A stretch of DNA of 64,000 nucleotides, taken from the NCBI GenBank assembly GCA_963705355.1, contig OY970070.1, positions 1,736,001-1,800,000 of the forward strand, read 5' to 3'. Made by a program: the position numbers and the translations under genes. Origin of the DNA: COMBO-56-21 sp963705355 (GTDB taxonomy: Archaea > Thermoplasmatota > Thermoplasmata > UBA10834). Shown here in pieces: positions 25,856 through 36,900 of the stretch. Position 1 is the first letter of the stretch, and each line of letters begins with the position of its first letter. Below the pieces are notes generated by a model that saw only the letters and a program-made list of their open reading frames with translations, ran no database searches and was not told the origin of the DNA.

Positions 25856-27998
25856 GAGAGACCTCCGGTTTCTGGACTCTTACGAGATCCGTGAGCGCGG
25901 TGCTCATCATGACGGCGTCTTCGTCTGAGAGCAACTCACCGGAATAGAGCGCCTCCTCGAAGAGGACGGTCGCCCTCTCCACTGGCCTGACTGGGAATCC
26001 GAGCGCCTTCAGGATCCTGGCCACTTCCCAGTGGGTCATGCTGGCTCTGATGGCGATGTTCGCCTTTGCGGTTAGGAATGCCAGCAACCGATGATAGTAC
26101 CAGATCACTCTCTCGTTTGGATTGGTCGGCCCTGCTTCGCCCGTCAACATTTCTTTCGCAAGCAGTGACATTGCCACTGCGGAAACTGGCCCAGGTTCAA
26201 TTGCCTTCTCCAAGGACTCGAGGACTTCCGCGCTGCTCGGCTGAAGGCGCTTCCTCTTGTCGCCCATCTGGAGGGCTCTGACTGCGGTGGCAACAACCAT
26301 AAGCACGAGCAGCCAGAATATGTACGCATACTGTCCGACGAAGAGATACGGGATCGTGTCCCCCGGTCCGAAGGACCATTTCGGAATGATAGGCCAGAAC
26401 GGATACTTGCCGACCTTCAGGCCGTAGACTGTGAAGCTTTTGACGTCCTGGGAGTACCTCCATATGCTCTCGTGGTGCAGGAATGCTGCCGTTATCGTGT
26501 GGCCGCCTGTTGTCATTGATTCCGTGGATATGGAGAAAGCGAATGTGCCCTCAGGCCCCGTCGTCAGGTTGTCGACCACAACTCCGTCCACTGAAAGAGT
26601 GATCTCCCGATCCGGCATCGGCGTTGTTCCGTTCGCGACAAGAGTGCCATTGCCAACGACGTAGTATCCGAGGAAATAACGCGTCGCGAAGAGGTTCAGT
26701 TTGACAGTAGTCGGGATGTCGATGACTATCGTTGAAACGTTTGAGTAACTCGGCTCGTATGGCAGCTCGCCCTCGTAGAATGCCTGGATCGTGTGTGTGC
26801 CGAAGCCAAGATAAGAGGCCTGCCAAGAGCCTTCAAAGCTGCCGAGTGCATCCGTTCGGAATGCCATGTTCTGGCCGTCGAGAAGGAAATGGCAAGGAGC
26901 ATTCGCCAAAGGTCTGCCACGCAAGTCCTTCACGTGTGCATCAGCAACCATTTGTTCTTCGAACGACAACTGAGCGCTGTTGACCTGCAAGGAGATGGCT
27001 GTCGGTATCAGCAGTATCCTGATTGTGACGCTGTTCGACTCCAAGACACCGATTGGTGTCAACGAAGTTGCTTGGAGTACATGGCTTCCAAGCCAGCTCG
27101 CGTTCAGCGGAATAGAATACGCGAAGTTGAACCTGCCCACTGACGATGTGATTGCAGATGTCAGATTCCGGCCGTCCATCTTGATGGTGACTTGATGGTC
27201 TCCTGCAAATGATCCATTGAAGTAGAGATAGCCTCCGCCAGCGATCTGCTCTCCCAGATAGTAGTTCCCGGCTGAAAGCCACAGAAGCAAAAATGGCTGC
27301 GTTCTACCCCACGGGACTCCCTCGCGCGTGATCAGGTCTATCTCGGCGTCGATTCTGTTGAGCAAGTCCCGCAGCTGTTCGATGAGCGGAATCAGACGGT
27401 TGTCCGTGAAAGGCTGGTTGCCATCGACGACGAGGTCGATTATGCCATTCGCTGAGACGAGCATGTCATCTATCGTGCTGTTCATCTGAAGAATCAACGA
27501 GTTGAATCTTCGGATGGAATCAAGCGCCCTCAGCATCTCGTCCCCAGTGAGGTTCGCAATGCGAGATGCAGAGACCACCTCGCCTCTCGAGCCGAGGAGG
27601 GTCACCTCCATGGACGAGAAGGAATCCATCTGGGCTGAGAGGCTTATGAACGGCGGCAGCAGCCTGCTGAGGTTTTCATAGCTGTCCGCGACATTTCTGA
27701 TCTTGTCCAGAATACGCTCTGCTGGCGTGAGCAGACCCCTCACTATCGTGAGGTTTTGCTCAACTTGGTCCATGCTCTCGTTGTACATCCTCTGGAGGGC
27801 GTTTTCGGAATATAGAATCGAAGACCTTAGCAGTGAGATGACCACGTCGAGATTCGATTTGACGAGATCGTAGTTCTCGTGCGGAATCTCATCCGCTCTC
27901 GAGTTGACGGCTAGAGCGGACACGAGCATCGTGACCGCAGCAAAGGCCGCGAAGCAGAACCTCGTGGTTCTCAAAGCTGGTCTGGGGAGAGGTCTCAT
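25845..27998 (-). CDS. Large extracellular protein with C-terminal membrane helix and DUF4129 tail
   Basis: The 717-residue protein has a signal sequence (about 12-35), a helical coiled-coil-like N-terminal half (LERILDKIRNVADSYENLSR-like region, about 40-230), then Ig-like beta repeats with many N-x-S/T sites (ISLQVNSAQLSFEEQMVADA; REITLSVDGVVVDNLTTGPE). A membrane helix lies at about 565-587 (YIFWLLVLMVVATAVRAL), followed by a cytoplasmic DUF4129 domain (NPNERVIWYYHRLLAFL, MTHWEVARILKALGFPV). DUF4129 is a partner domain of MoxR/DUF58 systems. It lies in an operon with the DUF4350 gene and the gene at 28093. Confidence 0.83.
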   Translation of the reverse strand: MRPLPRPALRTTRFCFAAFAAVTMLVSALAVNSRADEIPHENYDLVKSNLDVVISLLRSSILYSENALQRMYNESMDQVEQNLTIVRGLLTPAERILDKIRNVADSYENLSRLLPPFISLSAQMDSFSSMEVTLLGSRGEVVSASRIANLTGDEMLRALDSIRRFNSLILQMNSTIDDMLVSANGIIDLVVDGNQPFTDNRLIPLIEQLRDLLNRIDAEIDLITREGVPWGRTQPFLLLWLSAGNYYLGEQIAGGGYLYFNGSFAGDHQVTIKMDGRNLTSAITSSVGRFNFAYSIPLNASWLGSHVLQATSLTPIGVLESNSVTIRILLIPTAISLQVNSAQLSFEEQMVADAHVKDLRGRPLANAPCHFLLDGQNMAFRTDALGSFEGSWQASYLGFGTHTIQAFYEGELPYEPSYSNVSTIVIDIPTTVKLNLFATRYFLGYYVVGNGTLVANGTTPMPDREITLSVDGVVVDNLTTGPEGTFAFSISTESMTTGGHTITAAFLHHESIWRYSQDVKSFTVYGLKVGKYPFWPIIPKWSFGPGDTIPYLFVGQYAYIFWLLVLMVVATAVRALQMGDKRKRLQPSSAEVLESLEKAIEPGPVSAVAMSLLAKEMLTGEAGPTNPNERVIWYYHRLLAFLTAKANIAIRASMTHWEVARILKALGFPVRPVERATVLFEEALYSGELLSDEDAVMMSTALTDLVRVQKPEVSHAG

Positions 27999-28092
27999 AG
28001 ATCCGCGAACACATTGCTTCCTCGCTAAAAAACCTTATCCACTGGAATTTGTCAGCAGTCCGCTCCGACTGACTGGGACCAATTCTCTTTCC

Positions 28093-28962
28093 TCACCATT
28101 CTTTCAAGCTCAGTGTGAACTCAACCGAGTCCTTGCTGTTGTCAACCGCTTCGACGCTTACGATTTTGCCTGTGGCACGTGTCGCCGCAGTGAGCAGACA
28201 AGCGCAGCCAAAACACTGAAGCTGCCGACAAGTGTCCGGCTTCTCCTTTCGGACGGTCCTGCACGCATCTAGAAGGCCGCTGTATTCGACGCGAAGGATG
28301 GTATTCCCGTCCCTCTCCTTGAAGTGGAAGTCCCTCATGATGCCGAAACCGTGCTTGAGGATCTGGAGGGTGCCTTCCGTGGACTCAACTCCCGCATTCT
28401 CGACCGAGGTCTCGAGCTCGACTTCAATCGTGTCAAGCAACCGAAGCCCGAAAGGCTCCACGATTATCCCTGGAGAAGAGCCGTCTTTGCCGGGGGACAG
28501 GACCAGATCGTCAGATAGTGCGGATGGGGGCACAGAAGCGGCTTTCGCAGTCGGGACGAACACTCGCTCCTTCGTGAGTCCGTGTTTTGCAGGCAAGTAT
28601 GAAGAGTTGCCAGCAAGAGATAAGCCCGCCAAGATTCCATTTGCCATTCTCGCGGCAGCAATCATCTGATCGCGCGTGACAAGTGACGGACTGCTTGGTT
28701 CTGCTAGCATGGCGATGGCGAAGAATCCCATGAACAGAACACCTATTCCCGTCACGACGGAGAGATCTCGCTGACTCTCGAATCTGGAAATCCGATCTTT
28801 GAGCAAAGGGTCGTTGGTGGCACCGATCTTGTCGATTCTCGATTGCAGGTTGTAGGCGAGAACAAGGACCAAAATCCCAATCACGACAAACGCCAGCCCG
28901 ATCAATTGTGCCCTCGAAAGGCGCAAGCGTTGACGCATAGGTTTCGATTCCGTCTCGCTCAT
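28093..28962 (-). CDS. Two-TM membrane protein with cytoplasmic domain, DUF7982-like
   Basis: The 289-residue protein has two membrane helices (about 19-39 and 70-88) joined by a charged loop. A soluble domain follows with KERVFVPTAKAASVPPSAL, PGIIVEPFGLRLLDTIEVEL, ILRVEYSGLLDACRTVR and the cysteine cluster CRQLQCFGCACLLTAATRAT. This order resembles the haloarchaeal DUF7982 family, although the name is from memory. It is the first gene of the operon leading into the DUF4129 and DUF4350 genes (94 bases downstream). Four closely spaced cysteines could bind metal. Confidence 0.68.
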   Translation of the reverse strand: MSETESKPMRQRLRLSRAQLIGLAFVVIGILVLVLAYNLQSRIDKIGATNDPLLKDRISRFESQRDLSVVTGIGVLFMGFFAIAMLAEPSSPSLVTRDQMIAAARMANGILAGLSLAGNSSYLPAKHGLTKERVFVPTAKAASVPPSALSDDLVLSPGKDGSSPGIIVEPFGLRLLDTIEVELETSVENAGVESTEGTLQILKHGFGIMRDFHFKERDGNTILRVEYSGLLDACRTVRKEKPDTCRQLQCFGCACLLTAATRATGKIVSVEAVDNSKDSVEFTLSLKEW

Positions 28963-29090
28963 CGTTCCTCGATGAACGACAAACTACCATTTCTAAATGC
29001 CGGGGACAACCATGAAGATCTATTGAATCATCGAATCTTCTCTTGCCAGGTGCCGATGTTCCATTCGCTTGCTGATGGATCGTAGTGTCT

Positions 29091-30746
29091 TCACATGCCC
29101 GCCCCGCGCGATCTCAGCCAGAGGACGAACAACGGATCGGCCACTTCCCCATCCTCCAGTATTCCTCTGGCCTCGAGCTGCTTCTCGATTCTCTGGACAT
29201 GCGACCTCGATCTCAGTCCGTATCTGCGCACAAAACCTGCTCCGTGCGAAACCCGAGGCTCCATTGCAGTGGCAGTGAGGTATCTCCTGTGGAGCGGGCT
29301 TCTTATCGATTCCCAGATGAATGAGTATGCATGGGACTGCTGCTCGACGACGAGCCTGACGGCTTTGTCCACGTCTTCCAGTGACGGAATCTTTGAGATG
29401 TGAAATAGCTCGTGGGCAAGCTGTTGCGCGTAGAATGGATATCCATCGCTGAGGCTCGCAATCCTGTGTGCCGCTCGTTTGCTCAGCTCCCCGCCCCCTG
29501 CTCTGAATCTGCCAATCAGGAACCCTTCCAGGGTAGGTTCATCTATGGGATCCAGCTCGATCGTACGAGCGAATTTGAAGAAAGCGCCATCTCTATTCTC
29601 GAAGATACTTCGCAGAAGACTTGATTCGCTACCGGCGAAGATGTAGCTGACGTCACTGTGCGTCTCGAACCTCGATCTCATCGTCTTCAGAATGGATCCG
29701 CCATCTATTGGTGCGACCTCCTGGAATTCGTCGAACATCACTACCACTCGCTTACCATTGTGTTCAGCTACTCTTTGGGGGAGGTCGAGGACTTCGATCA
29801 TGTCTGCTGGGGTGAAATCCCCAGTAAGTATGTTCTTGCGTTGGATGAGCGGATAGGCCTTGCAGGAATCGCAGTAGAACTCAGAGTATTTGGCAACGAA
29901 CCTTGTTTCTTCGCCACATATAGGACATAGGTCGTCCAATCCGGCTTGTTGGATGAAGTCACGAAGCTTGCTCTTTCTCTGCTTCGGCTTGTATTTCTTG
30001 CAGGTGTAGCAGTAGTGCCTCGCGTACTGCTCCACCCATTTGAGAGGTTTTCCGCAAGCTGAACACATCCTGATTTCGATTGACTTGCTCGTGCCGTGCC
30101 TATCTTTTGCGTTGTCGCCCTCTTTCTGAAGTGGAGAAAAATCGGTTTCACCGTTTACCATTGAAGCCCTATGACGCTCGTTTTCGAGTACGGCTAGCTT
30201 CAGCCTGGTACTCCCCAGGAGGTTCAAGATGGACGGTTCAATGGAACTTCCTCTTCTGGAGCTTGATCGTACGATCTCCCTTGTCATCAGGTCAAGGAGT
30301 TGCCACTCACTCGTGGTTCCATAAAGATCGAGATAGACAAACACGAAGTCTCTTGAGTGCCTTCTTGCCAGTTCTATCAGAAGGGAGGACTTACCCATTC
30401 TTCTTCTCGAATGAATCACAACACTCTGCCTGGCTTTGATCTGAGCTTGAATCTCGGACAAGCTCGTTTCCCTGCCGACGAAATTCTCGCCCTTTACAGC
30501 CGTGCCGTACCGAAACGGATTGTCCGTGGTCGTGACTGGCTCGTAGAGCAGATTCGACACTGCCTCGTCTTCCCCTTCCTCCCGTAGCAGTATCGCTAAT
30601 AATACATTTTCGTATAGTTCGTGAGATACATTCAAGTATATCGAAGTTAGACTGGAAGCTGCCGAAGGAAATGATTCTGCTTTTCTTGCGCTCGGCTTTC
30701 TCTTTGCTCTCTGAATCCTCTGTTGTGTTTGTTGAGCATTTCTCAT
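29091..30746 (-). CDS. Archaeal P-loop ATPase with two zinc ribbons inserted in the ATPase domain
   Basis: From ATG 30746 the protein has 551 residues (a TTG at 30809 is a longer option). It has an archaeal ATPase/STAND-like core: NPFRYGTAVKGENFVGRE (76-93), Walker A SRRRMGKSSL (113-122), Walker B VVVMFDEFQEV (334-344) and sensor region YIFAGSESSLL, then a C-terminal winged-helix-like part (YLTATAMEP; RIEKQLEARGILEDGEVAD). Between Walker A and B lie two CxxC...CxxC modules (Cys228, 231, 246, 249 and Cys274, 277, 292, 295) linked by a basic stretch. The first P-loop Gly is Ser. The target is unknown; DNA or RNA binding through the ribbons is inference. Confidence 0.85.
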   Translation of the reverse strand: MRNAQQTQQRIQRAKRKPSARKAESFPSAASSLTSIYLNVSHELYENVLLAILLREEGEDEAVSNLLYEPVTTTDNPFRYGTAVKGENFVGRETSLSEIQAQIKARQSVVIHSRRRMGKSSLLIELARRHSRDFVFVYLDLYGTTSEWQLLDLMTREIVRSSSRRGSSIEPSILNLLGSTRLKLAVLENERHRASMVNGETDFSPLQKEGDNAKDRHGTSKSIEIRMCSACGKPLKWVEQYARHYCYTCKKYKPKQRKSKLRDFIQQAGLDDLCPICGEETRFVAKYSEFYCDSCKAYPLIQRKNILTGDFTPADMIEVLDLPQRVAEHNGKRVVVMFDEFQEVAPIDGGSILKTMRSRFETHSDVSYIFAGSESSLLRSIFENRDGAFFKFARTIELDPIDEPTLEGFLIGRFRAGGGELSKRAAHRIASLSDGYPFYAQQLAHELFHISKIPSLEDVDKAVRLVVEQQSHAYSFIWESIRSPLHRRYLTATAMEPRVSHGAGFVRRYGLRSRSHVQRIEKQLEARGILEDGEVADPLFVLWLRSRGAGM

Positions 30747-30800
30747 CGACAGAAAAGGCGCCTTTTTTGCCGAGTCAGTATGCAAGTCAGTAAGACGAAG

Positions 30801-30811
30801 CTTTATCAATT
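30801..30811 (+). promoter_or_regulatory. TATA-like box upstream of the giant surface-protein gene
   Basis: CTTTATCAATT lies about 26-30 bases before 30835, so a transcript would begin right at the foldable element at 30837-30899 and carry a leader of about 90 bases before the GTG at 30928. Confidence 0.4.
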
Positions 30812-30836
30812 AGTTAGGAGATTACTGCGCTCGCTC

Positions 30837-30899
30837 TTTGCCCGCAAGCCGGTATGCACCGGGGGGGAACCGGTCGGCTTCGGGGGAAAGGCGGGCGAA
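30837..30899 (+). ncRNA. Candidate structured 5' leader RNA of the giant surface-protein gene
   Basis: Three nested helices can form without mismatches apart from one G-U pair. The outer helix pairs 30837-30845 with 30891-30899 (core GCCCGC/GCGGGC). The middle helix pairs 30846-30851 with 30875-30880 (AAGCCG/CGGCTT). The inner helix pairs 30858-30862 with 30870-30874 (ACCGG/CCGGT). A G-rich apical loop and a second G-rich strand (30881-30890) remain unpaired, and a competing hairpin CCGGT/ACCGG at 30849-30862 is possible. The Shine-Dalgarno GGGGGG (about 30913-30919) lies downstream. No known riboswitch class was recognised. It may be a cis-regulatory element or a transcript-stabilising cap. 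Confidence 0.4.
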
Positions 30900-30927
30900 A
30901 ATCGTGTCAAATAGGGGGGAGAAGAGA

Positions 30928-33900
30928 GTGAAATCTACACATGGTGCTGCCGCGAGCGGAGCAGCAACTGAGAAGCTGAGATTGAGCAGGACATACATGG
31001 CGTTCTTGATCGTCTTTGTGTTCATCGGGAGCGCGTTTTTCACGGCGGTCGTGGCTGAGGCGACAGCGCCTCGGGTGTGGACTGCGGTTAGTGACTACGA
31101 TCCGGGAGATGCGGTCGAGATATTCGGTAGTGGATTTCTCGCTGGCGGTCCCTCGGTGAAGCTAATCATCACTCAGGATGGGGTCAATTATCTGGATGAC
31201 AGTTGTGCGGCTGATGCAAATGGCGCTTTCGACTATGTTAGCTTTTCAATTCCTCTAGAGAGTGAATTGCCAGCCTCCTTCAATTCATCGATTCCGTTCG
31301 TGGTTATGGCCTATCAAGATGCCGACCACTCGGGATCGTGTACATTCTTCGACTGCAGACCTCACTTCCATCATGAAATAGATATCTGCAAGACGGTTAG
31401 TCCAACCTGCGCTGCGTACGGCTTCGAGGACCACGTCACGTTCACTATCACTATAACGAACCCGAACACTGACACCGCTTTGACTCTGGTGAAGGTCAAG
31501 GACGATATGAAGGGAGATATCCTTTCTCACTTCGCCCATATACTGAATCCAGGTCATCATACAACATGGTCGTACGATGTCCCAGTCACTGATTTGGCTG
31601 CAACCCCCGGCCTCCCTGAGATCACTAACATGGTTGGAGTCTGGGCCACGGACTCGCGATGCCAAACAGTGCAGAATACCGCCTGTGCCTTCGTGGACAT
31701 TCTGCATCCTGCCATCGAAGTCCAGAAGACGGCAAGTCCAACCTGCGCTGCGTACGGTTTCGAGGACCACGTCACCTTCACTATCACGATAACGAACCCG
31801 AGCACTGACACTGTGATGACTCTGACGAAGGTCGAGGATGATATCATGGGAAACATCCTTTCACACTTCGACCAGACGCTCTCGCCTGGTCATCACACAA
31901 CGTGGTCGTATGATGTCTCGGTCACGGATCTGCCTGCGACCCCGGGTCTCCCTGAGATCACCAACATGGTGGGCGTGTGGGCGAAGGATAAGCAGAACCA
32001 TCCAGTGCAGGACACCTCCTGTGCCTATGTCGACATATTGCATCCAATGATCAGCGTCCTGAAGGAGGCAGACAAGTCGTGTGCCGCTGTTGGTGAGTAT
32101 GTAACATATGAGATAACGGTAACCAACCCGAGCAACGACACGCACATGACGTTTGATGTGTATGATTCGTTGCTAGGAAGCCCGACAAGCACACCGATTG
32201 GATTCCTCTATCACGGAGACTTGTATCCACTGCAGTCAGTAATTCTCACAGGCGATCATCACAAATTGAACGTTGGTGGATATGTGTATCTCCCAGCCTT
32301 GTGTTACAGAGTCACGGGGCATGAGCCATCTGATCCTTTCACGAACCGGGCCAATGTGGACGCTTGGGATGACCAGAATCACCATGTCCCGGCCAGCAGT
32401 ACTGGGACGTGGTCTGAGTGGACCGTGGACATCAGGCACATCGATGTCCAGGTCACCAAGTCCGCAGACAAGACATGCGCGGCTGTGGGCGAGGACGTCA
32501 TCTACGAGATAACGGTCACGAACCCGACCGACACATGGCTGAACTTCACGCTGTGGGACTCGCAGTTCGGATACCTCTGGGGTCCTGGCTCGTTTGACAA
32601 GTGGGGAACCCCGTACTGGCCACTCGCACCCGGTGAGAGTGTCACATTCGGTGGCAACAACGCATCTGACGTTGTTCCTGACAACGGCTACGTCTACTTG
32701 CCCGTGCTGGATCACACCGTCACTGCGAACGATTCAGACCCGCTGGTCAACCATGCAACCGTCACCGTCTGCGACGACCAGTACTGGACATCTTGTCAGT
32801 GGTGGTTGCACATCAAGACCAACTACAGTGCATCGTGGACCGTGGACATCAGGCACATCGATGTCCAGGTCACCAAGTCCGCAGACAAGACATGCGCGGC
32901 TGTGGGCGAGGACGTCATCTACGAGATAACGGTCACGAACCCGACCGACACATGGCTGAACTTCACGCTGTGGGACTCGCAGTTCGGATACCTCTGGGGT
33001 CCCGGCTCGTTTGACAAGTGGGGAACCCCGTACTGGCCACTCGCACCCGGTGAGAGCGTCACATTCGGTGGCGACAACGCATCTGACGTTGTTCCTGACA
33101 ACGGCTACGTCTACTTGCCCGTGCTGGATCACACCGTCACCGCAAACGATTCAGACCCGCTGGACAACTACGCATATGCGTGGGTCTGGGACGACCAGTA
33201 CTGGACATCCAGTCAGGACTGGTTACACGAAAAGTGCAACGCCAGTGCGCCGTGGACCGTGGACATCAGGAACCCGGCTATCTCTGTCGACAAGTACGCC
33301 GACAAGACCTGTGCGGCTGTGGGCGAGAACGTCATCTATACTATCTACATAGAGAACACCGGCGACTGCTGGCTCAACTTCACAGTCACGGACCCGCTCT
33401 TCGGTGGAGTGATATGGGGTCCAGGCTTCTTCGGCGACAAGTGGACCGACCCGTACTGGGCACTCGCACCAGGACAGCACCTCTGGCTGACTGGTGACAG
33501 CTCGTTGGATACGGATCCGGACGTCACAGTGGTCTACCTCTCTGTGCTGAAGTACACGATTACGGGCATTGAGGGCGACCCGCTGGTGAACACTGTCACT
33601 GTGTTCGCATGGGACGACCAGTATGTCCCAGGCGGCGAGTACGCGGGCCTCCACTCTGTCACGCAGACAGACTCGTGGAGCGTGGACATCAGGAACCCGG
33701 CTATCTCCGTCGACAAGTTCGCTGACAAGACATGCGCAGCTGTGGGCGAGACGGTCATCTACTCCATCCTGATAACCAACACCGGCGACTGCTGGCTGAA
33801 CTTCACAGTCTCAGACCCGCTCTTCGGTGGAGTGATCTGGGGCTACGGCACAGGAATCACCGGCGACAACTTTGACGACCCGTACTGGGCACTCGCACCG

Positions 33901-36900
33901 GGACAGTGGATCAAGCTGACTGGCGACTCGTCCCAGGATACCGAGCCGGACGTCTCAGTGGTCTATCTCTCTGTGCTGAAGTACACGATCACCGGCACTG
34001 AGGACCTGAATGGAGACGGTTTCCCAGACGACCCGCTCGTGAACACTGTCACTGTGTTCGCATGGGACGACCAGTATGTCCCAGGCGGCGAATACGCGAG
34101 CCTCCACTCTGTCACGCAGACAGACTCGTGGACCGTGGACATCAGGCACATCGATGTCATTGTCACGAAGTGGGCGGACAAGACATGCGCGGCTGTGGGC
34201 GAGGACGTCATCTACGAGATAACGGTCACGAACCCGACCGACACAGTGCTGGACTTCGAGCTCTTTGACTCGCAGTTCGGATACCTCTGGGGTCCTGGCT
34301 CGTTTGACAAGTGGGGAACCCCGTACTGGCCACTCGCACCTGGTCAGAGCGTCACATTCGGTGGCAACAACGCATCTGATGTTGTTCCTGACAACGGCTA
34401 CGTCTACTTGCCCGTGCTGGATCACACCGTCACCGCGAACGATTCAGACCCGCTGGTCAACTACGCATATGTGTGGGTCTGGGACGACCAGTACTGGACA
34501 TCCAGTCAGTACTGGTTACACGTAAAGTACAACGCCAGTGCGCCGTGGACCGTGGACATCAGGCACATCGATGTCATTGTCACGAAGTGGGCGGACAAGA
34601 CATGCGCGGCTGTGGGCGAGGACGTCATCTACGAGATAACGGTCACGAACCCGACCGACACATGGCTGAACTTCACGCTGTGGGACTCGCAGTTCGGATA
34701 CCTCTGGGGTCCGGATTCCTTCGACAAGTGGGGAACCCCGTACTGGCCACTCGCACCTGGCGAGAGCGTCACATTCGGTGGCGACAACGCATCTGACGTT
34801 GTTCCTGACAACGGCTACGTCTACTTGCCTGTGCTGGATCACACCGTCACCGCAAGCGATTCAGACCCATTGATCAACTACGCGTATGTCACCGTCTGGG
34901 ACGATCAGTACTGGACATCCAGTCAGGACTGGTTACATGTAGCGACCAACTACAGTGCATCGTGGACCGTGGACATCAGGCACCCAGGCATACTCCTCGA
35001 CAAGTATGCTGACAAGTCGTGCGCGGTTGTGGACGAGGACGTCACATACTACTTCTACATCGAGAACACCGGCGACACGAACCTGTCCTATGAGTTGTAC
35101 GACGACCTCTTCGGAGGACTCGGATACGCGGGCACGCTGACTCCCGGCCAGCATATCCTTCTGTACTACGTCCACACTGTAACAGGCACTGAGGATGTCG
35201 ACGGCAACGGCTTGCCAGACGACCCGCTGATCAACACGGCATGGGTGAATGCTTGGGACGACCAGTATGTCGAAGGCGGTCAGTGGGCGGGCCTCCACTT
35301 TGTCACGCAGAGAGACTCGTGGACCGTGGACATACTGCACCCCATGATTGAGGTCGAGAAGACTGCGGAGAAGACTGTAGTGATGGTCGGCGACTATATC
35401 AACTACGAGATCACAGTCTGGAACCCGAGCTGGGACACGTGGATGAACTTCACGCTCTCGGATTCGAAGCTCGGATACCTCTGGGGTCCCGGCTCCTTCG
35501 ACATGTGGGGAACCCCGTACTGGCCACTCGCACCTGGTCAGAGCGTCACATTCGGTGGCAACATCTCCAGGGACACTGCACCGGACAGCACCTACGTCTA
35601 TCTCCCTGCGCTTCACTACAAGACCAATCAGACTGATGTCCCGCACACAACCAACACGGTAACTGTGCTCGCGTGGGATCACCAGGACCACTACGTGTCA
35701 GACGCGGACTCCATAACTGTGACTGTGCACTTGTATGCGATGGTCACGGGCTTCGTCTATCAGGACAACGATGTGAGCGGCGGACTGATGGGGGCGGGCG
35801 ACACTGGGTTGTTCACCTGGAAGGTCACGCTCTCCGGCACCGACATGTTCGGACACGCAGTGGACCGCTTCACATTCAGTGGCACTGACGGTTCATACAA
35901 CTTCACAGATGTCGTGCCTGGCGACAACTACACCGTGATGGAGGAGCTACAACCTGGCTGGACAAACACGACTCTGACCTCTTATGACTTCAGCATCGCA
36001 AGTGGCGAGACGAAGAGGTTCGACTTCGGCAACATACAGTTCGGTAGGATCACTGGCGTGAAGTGGCTCGATGACCACATGAATGGATACCAGGACCTCG
36101 CTCCGTGGCCGGAGCCGGGTCTGGGAGGCTGGGTCATTCACTGCGATGGCGTTACGGTCAGCGGTGACCCGGTTCACAACACGACCACGACGGGACCTGA
36201 CGGAAGCTACGCGTTCGACAACCTCCCGCCGGGAACGTACGATGTCTGGGAGGAACTACCCGCTGGCTGGGTCGCGATTACGCCATGGATATACTATGGC
36301 GTCGAGGTCCAGGGCGGACAGGAGGTCACCTGCTGCAAGTTCGGCAACGTGAAGCTGGAGTCAATCTCGGGCTGGAAGTTCTACGACTGGAACATGAACA
36401 GGGTGAAGGACGGCGAGCCCGGAGTCTGCGGCTGGAATATAACCTTGACCGGCTGGCTCAACGATGGCACCTTCCCGTTCTGGCCGATCAATGCGACACC
36501 AGTAGGACCAATCACGATCCAGTCCGGTCCTGATGGTTCGTGGAGCTTCGACAACCTGCTGCCCGGAGTGTACATCGTGACAGAAGAGAGCCGCGACGGC
36601 TGGTACCACACCACGCCCTCGTCTATCACCTTCTGGATTGCGTCTTACCACGGTGTGAGCCAGGTCAAGTTCGGCAATGTCCCGCTGACCACGATCTATG
36701 GCTTCAAGTTCTTCGACAAAGACCTGGATGGAGTTATGGATGCTGGCGAGCCCGGTCTGTCCGACTGGACAATCATGCTCGAGAAGGAGACCTCGCCTGG
36801 AGTCTGGACGTTGTGGGGATCCACCACGACTGATTTGCTGGGCATGTATGCGTTCGGAAACCTGTTGCCTGGCAACTACAGAGTGGACGAGGTTCTGCAG

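Noticed and set aside
32421..35321. Repeat array considered as CRISPR or other non-coding repeat
   Set aside because: Units are about 417 bases, in frame and encode protein domains; there are no short identical repeats with unique spacers.
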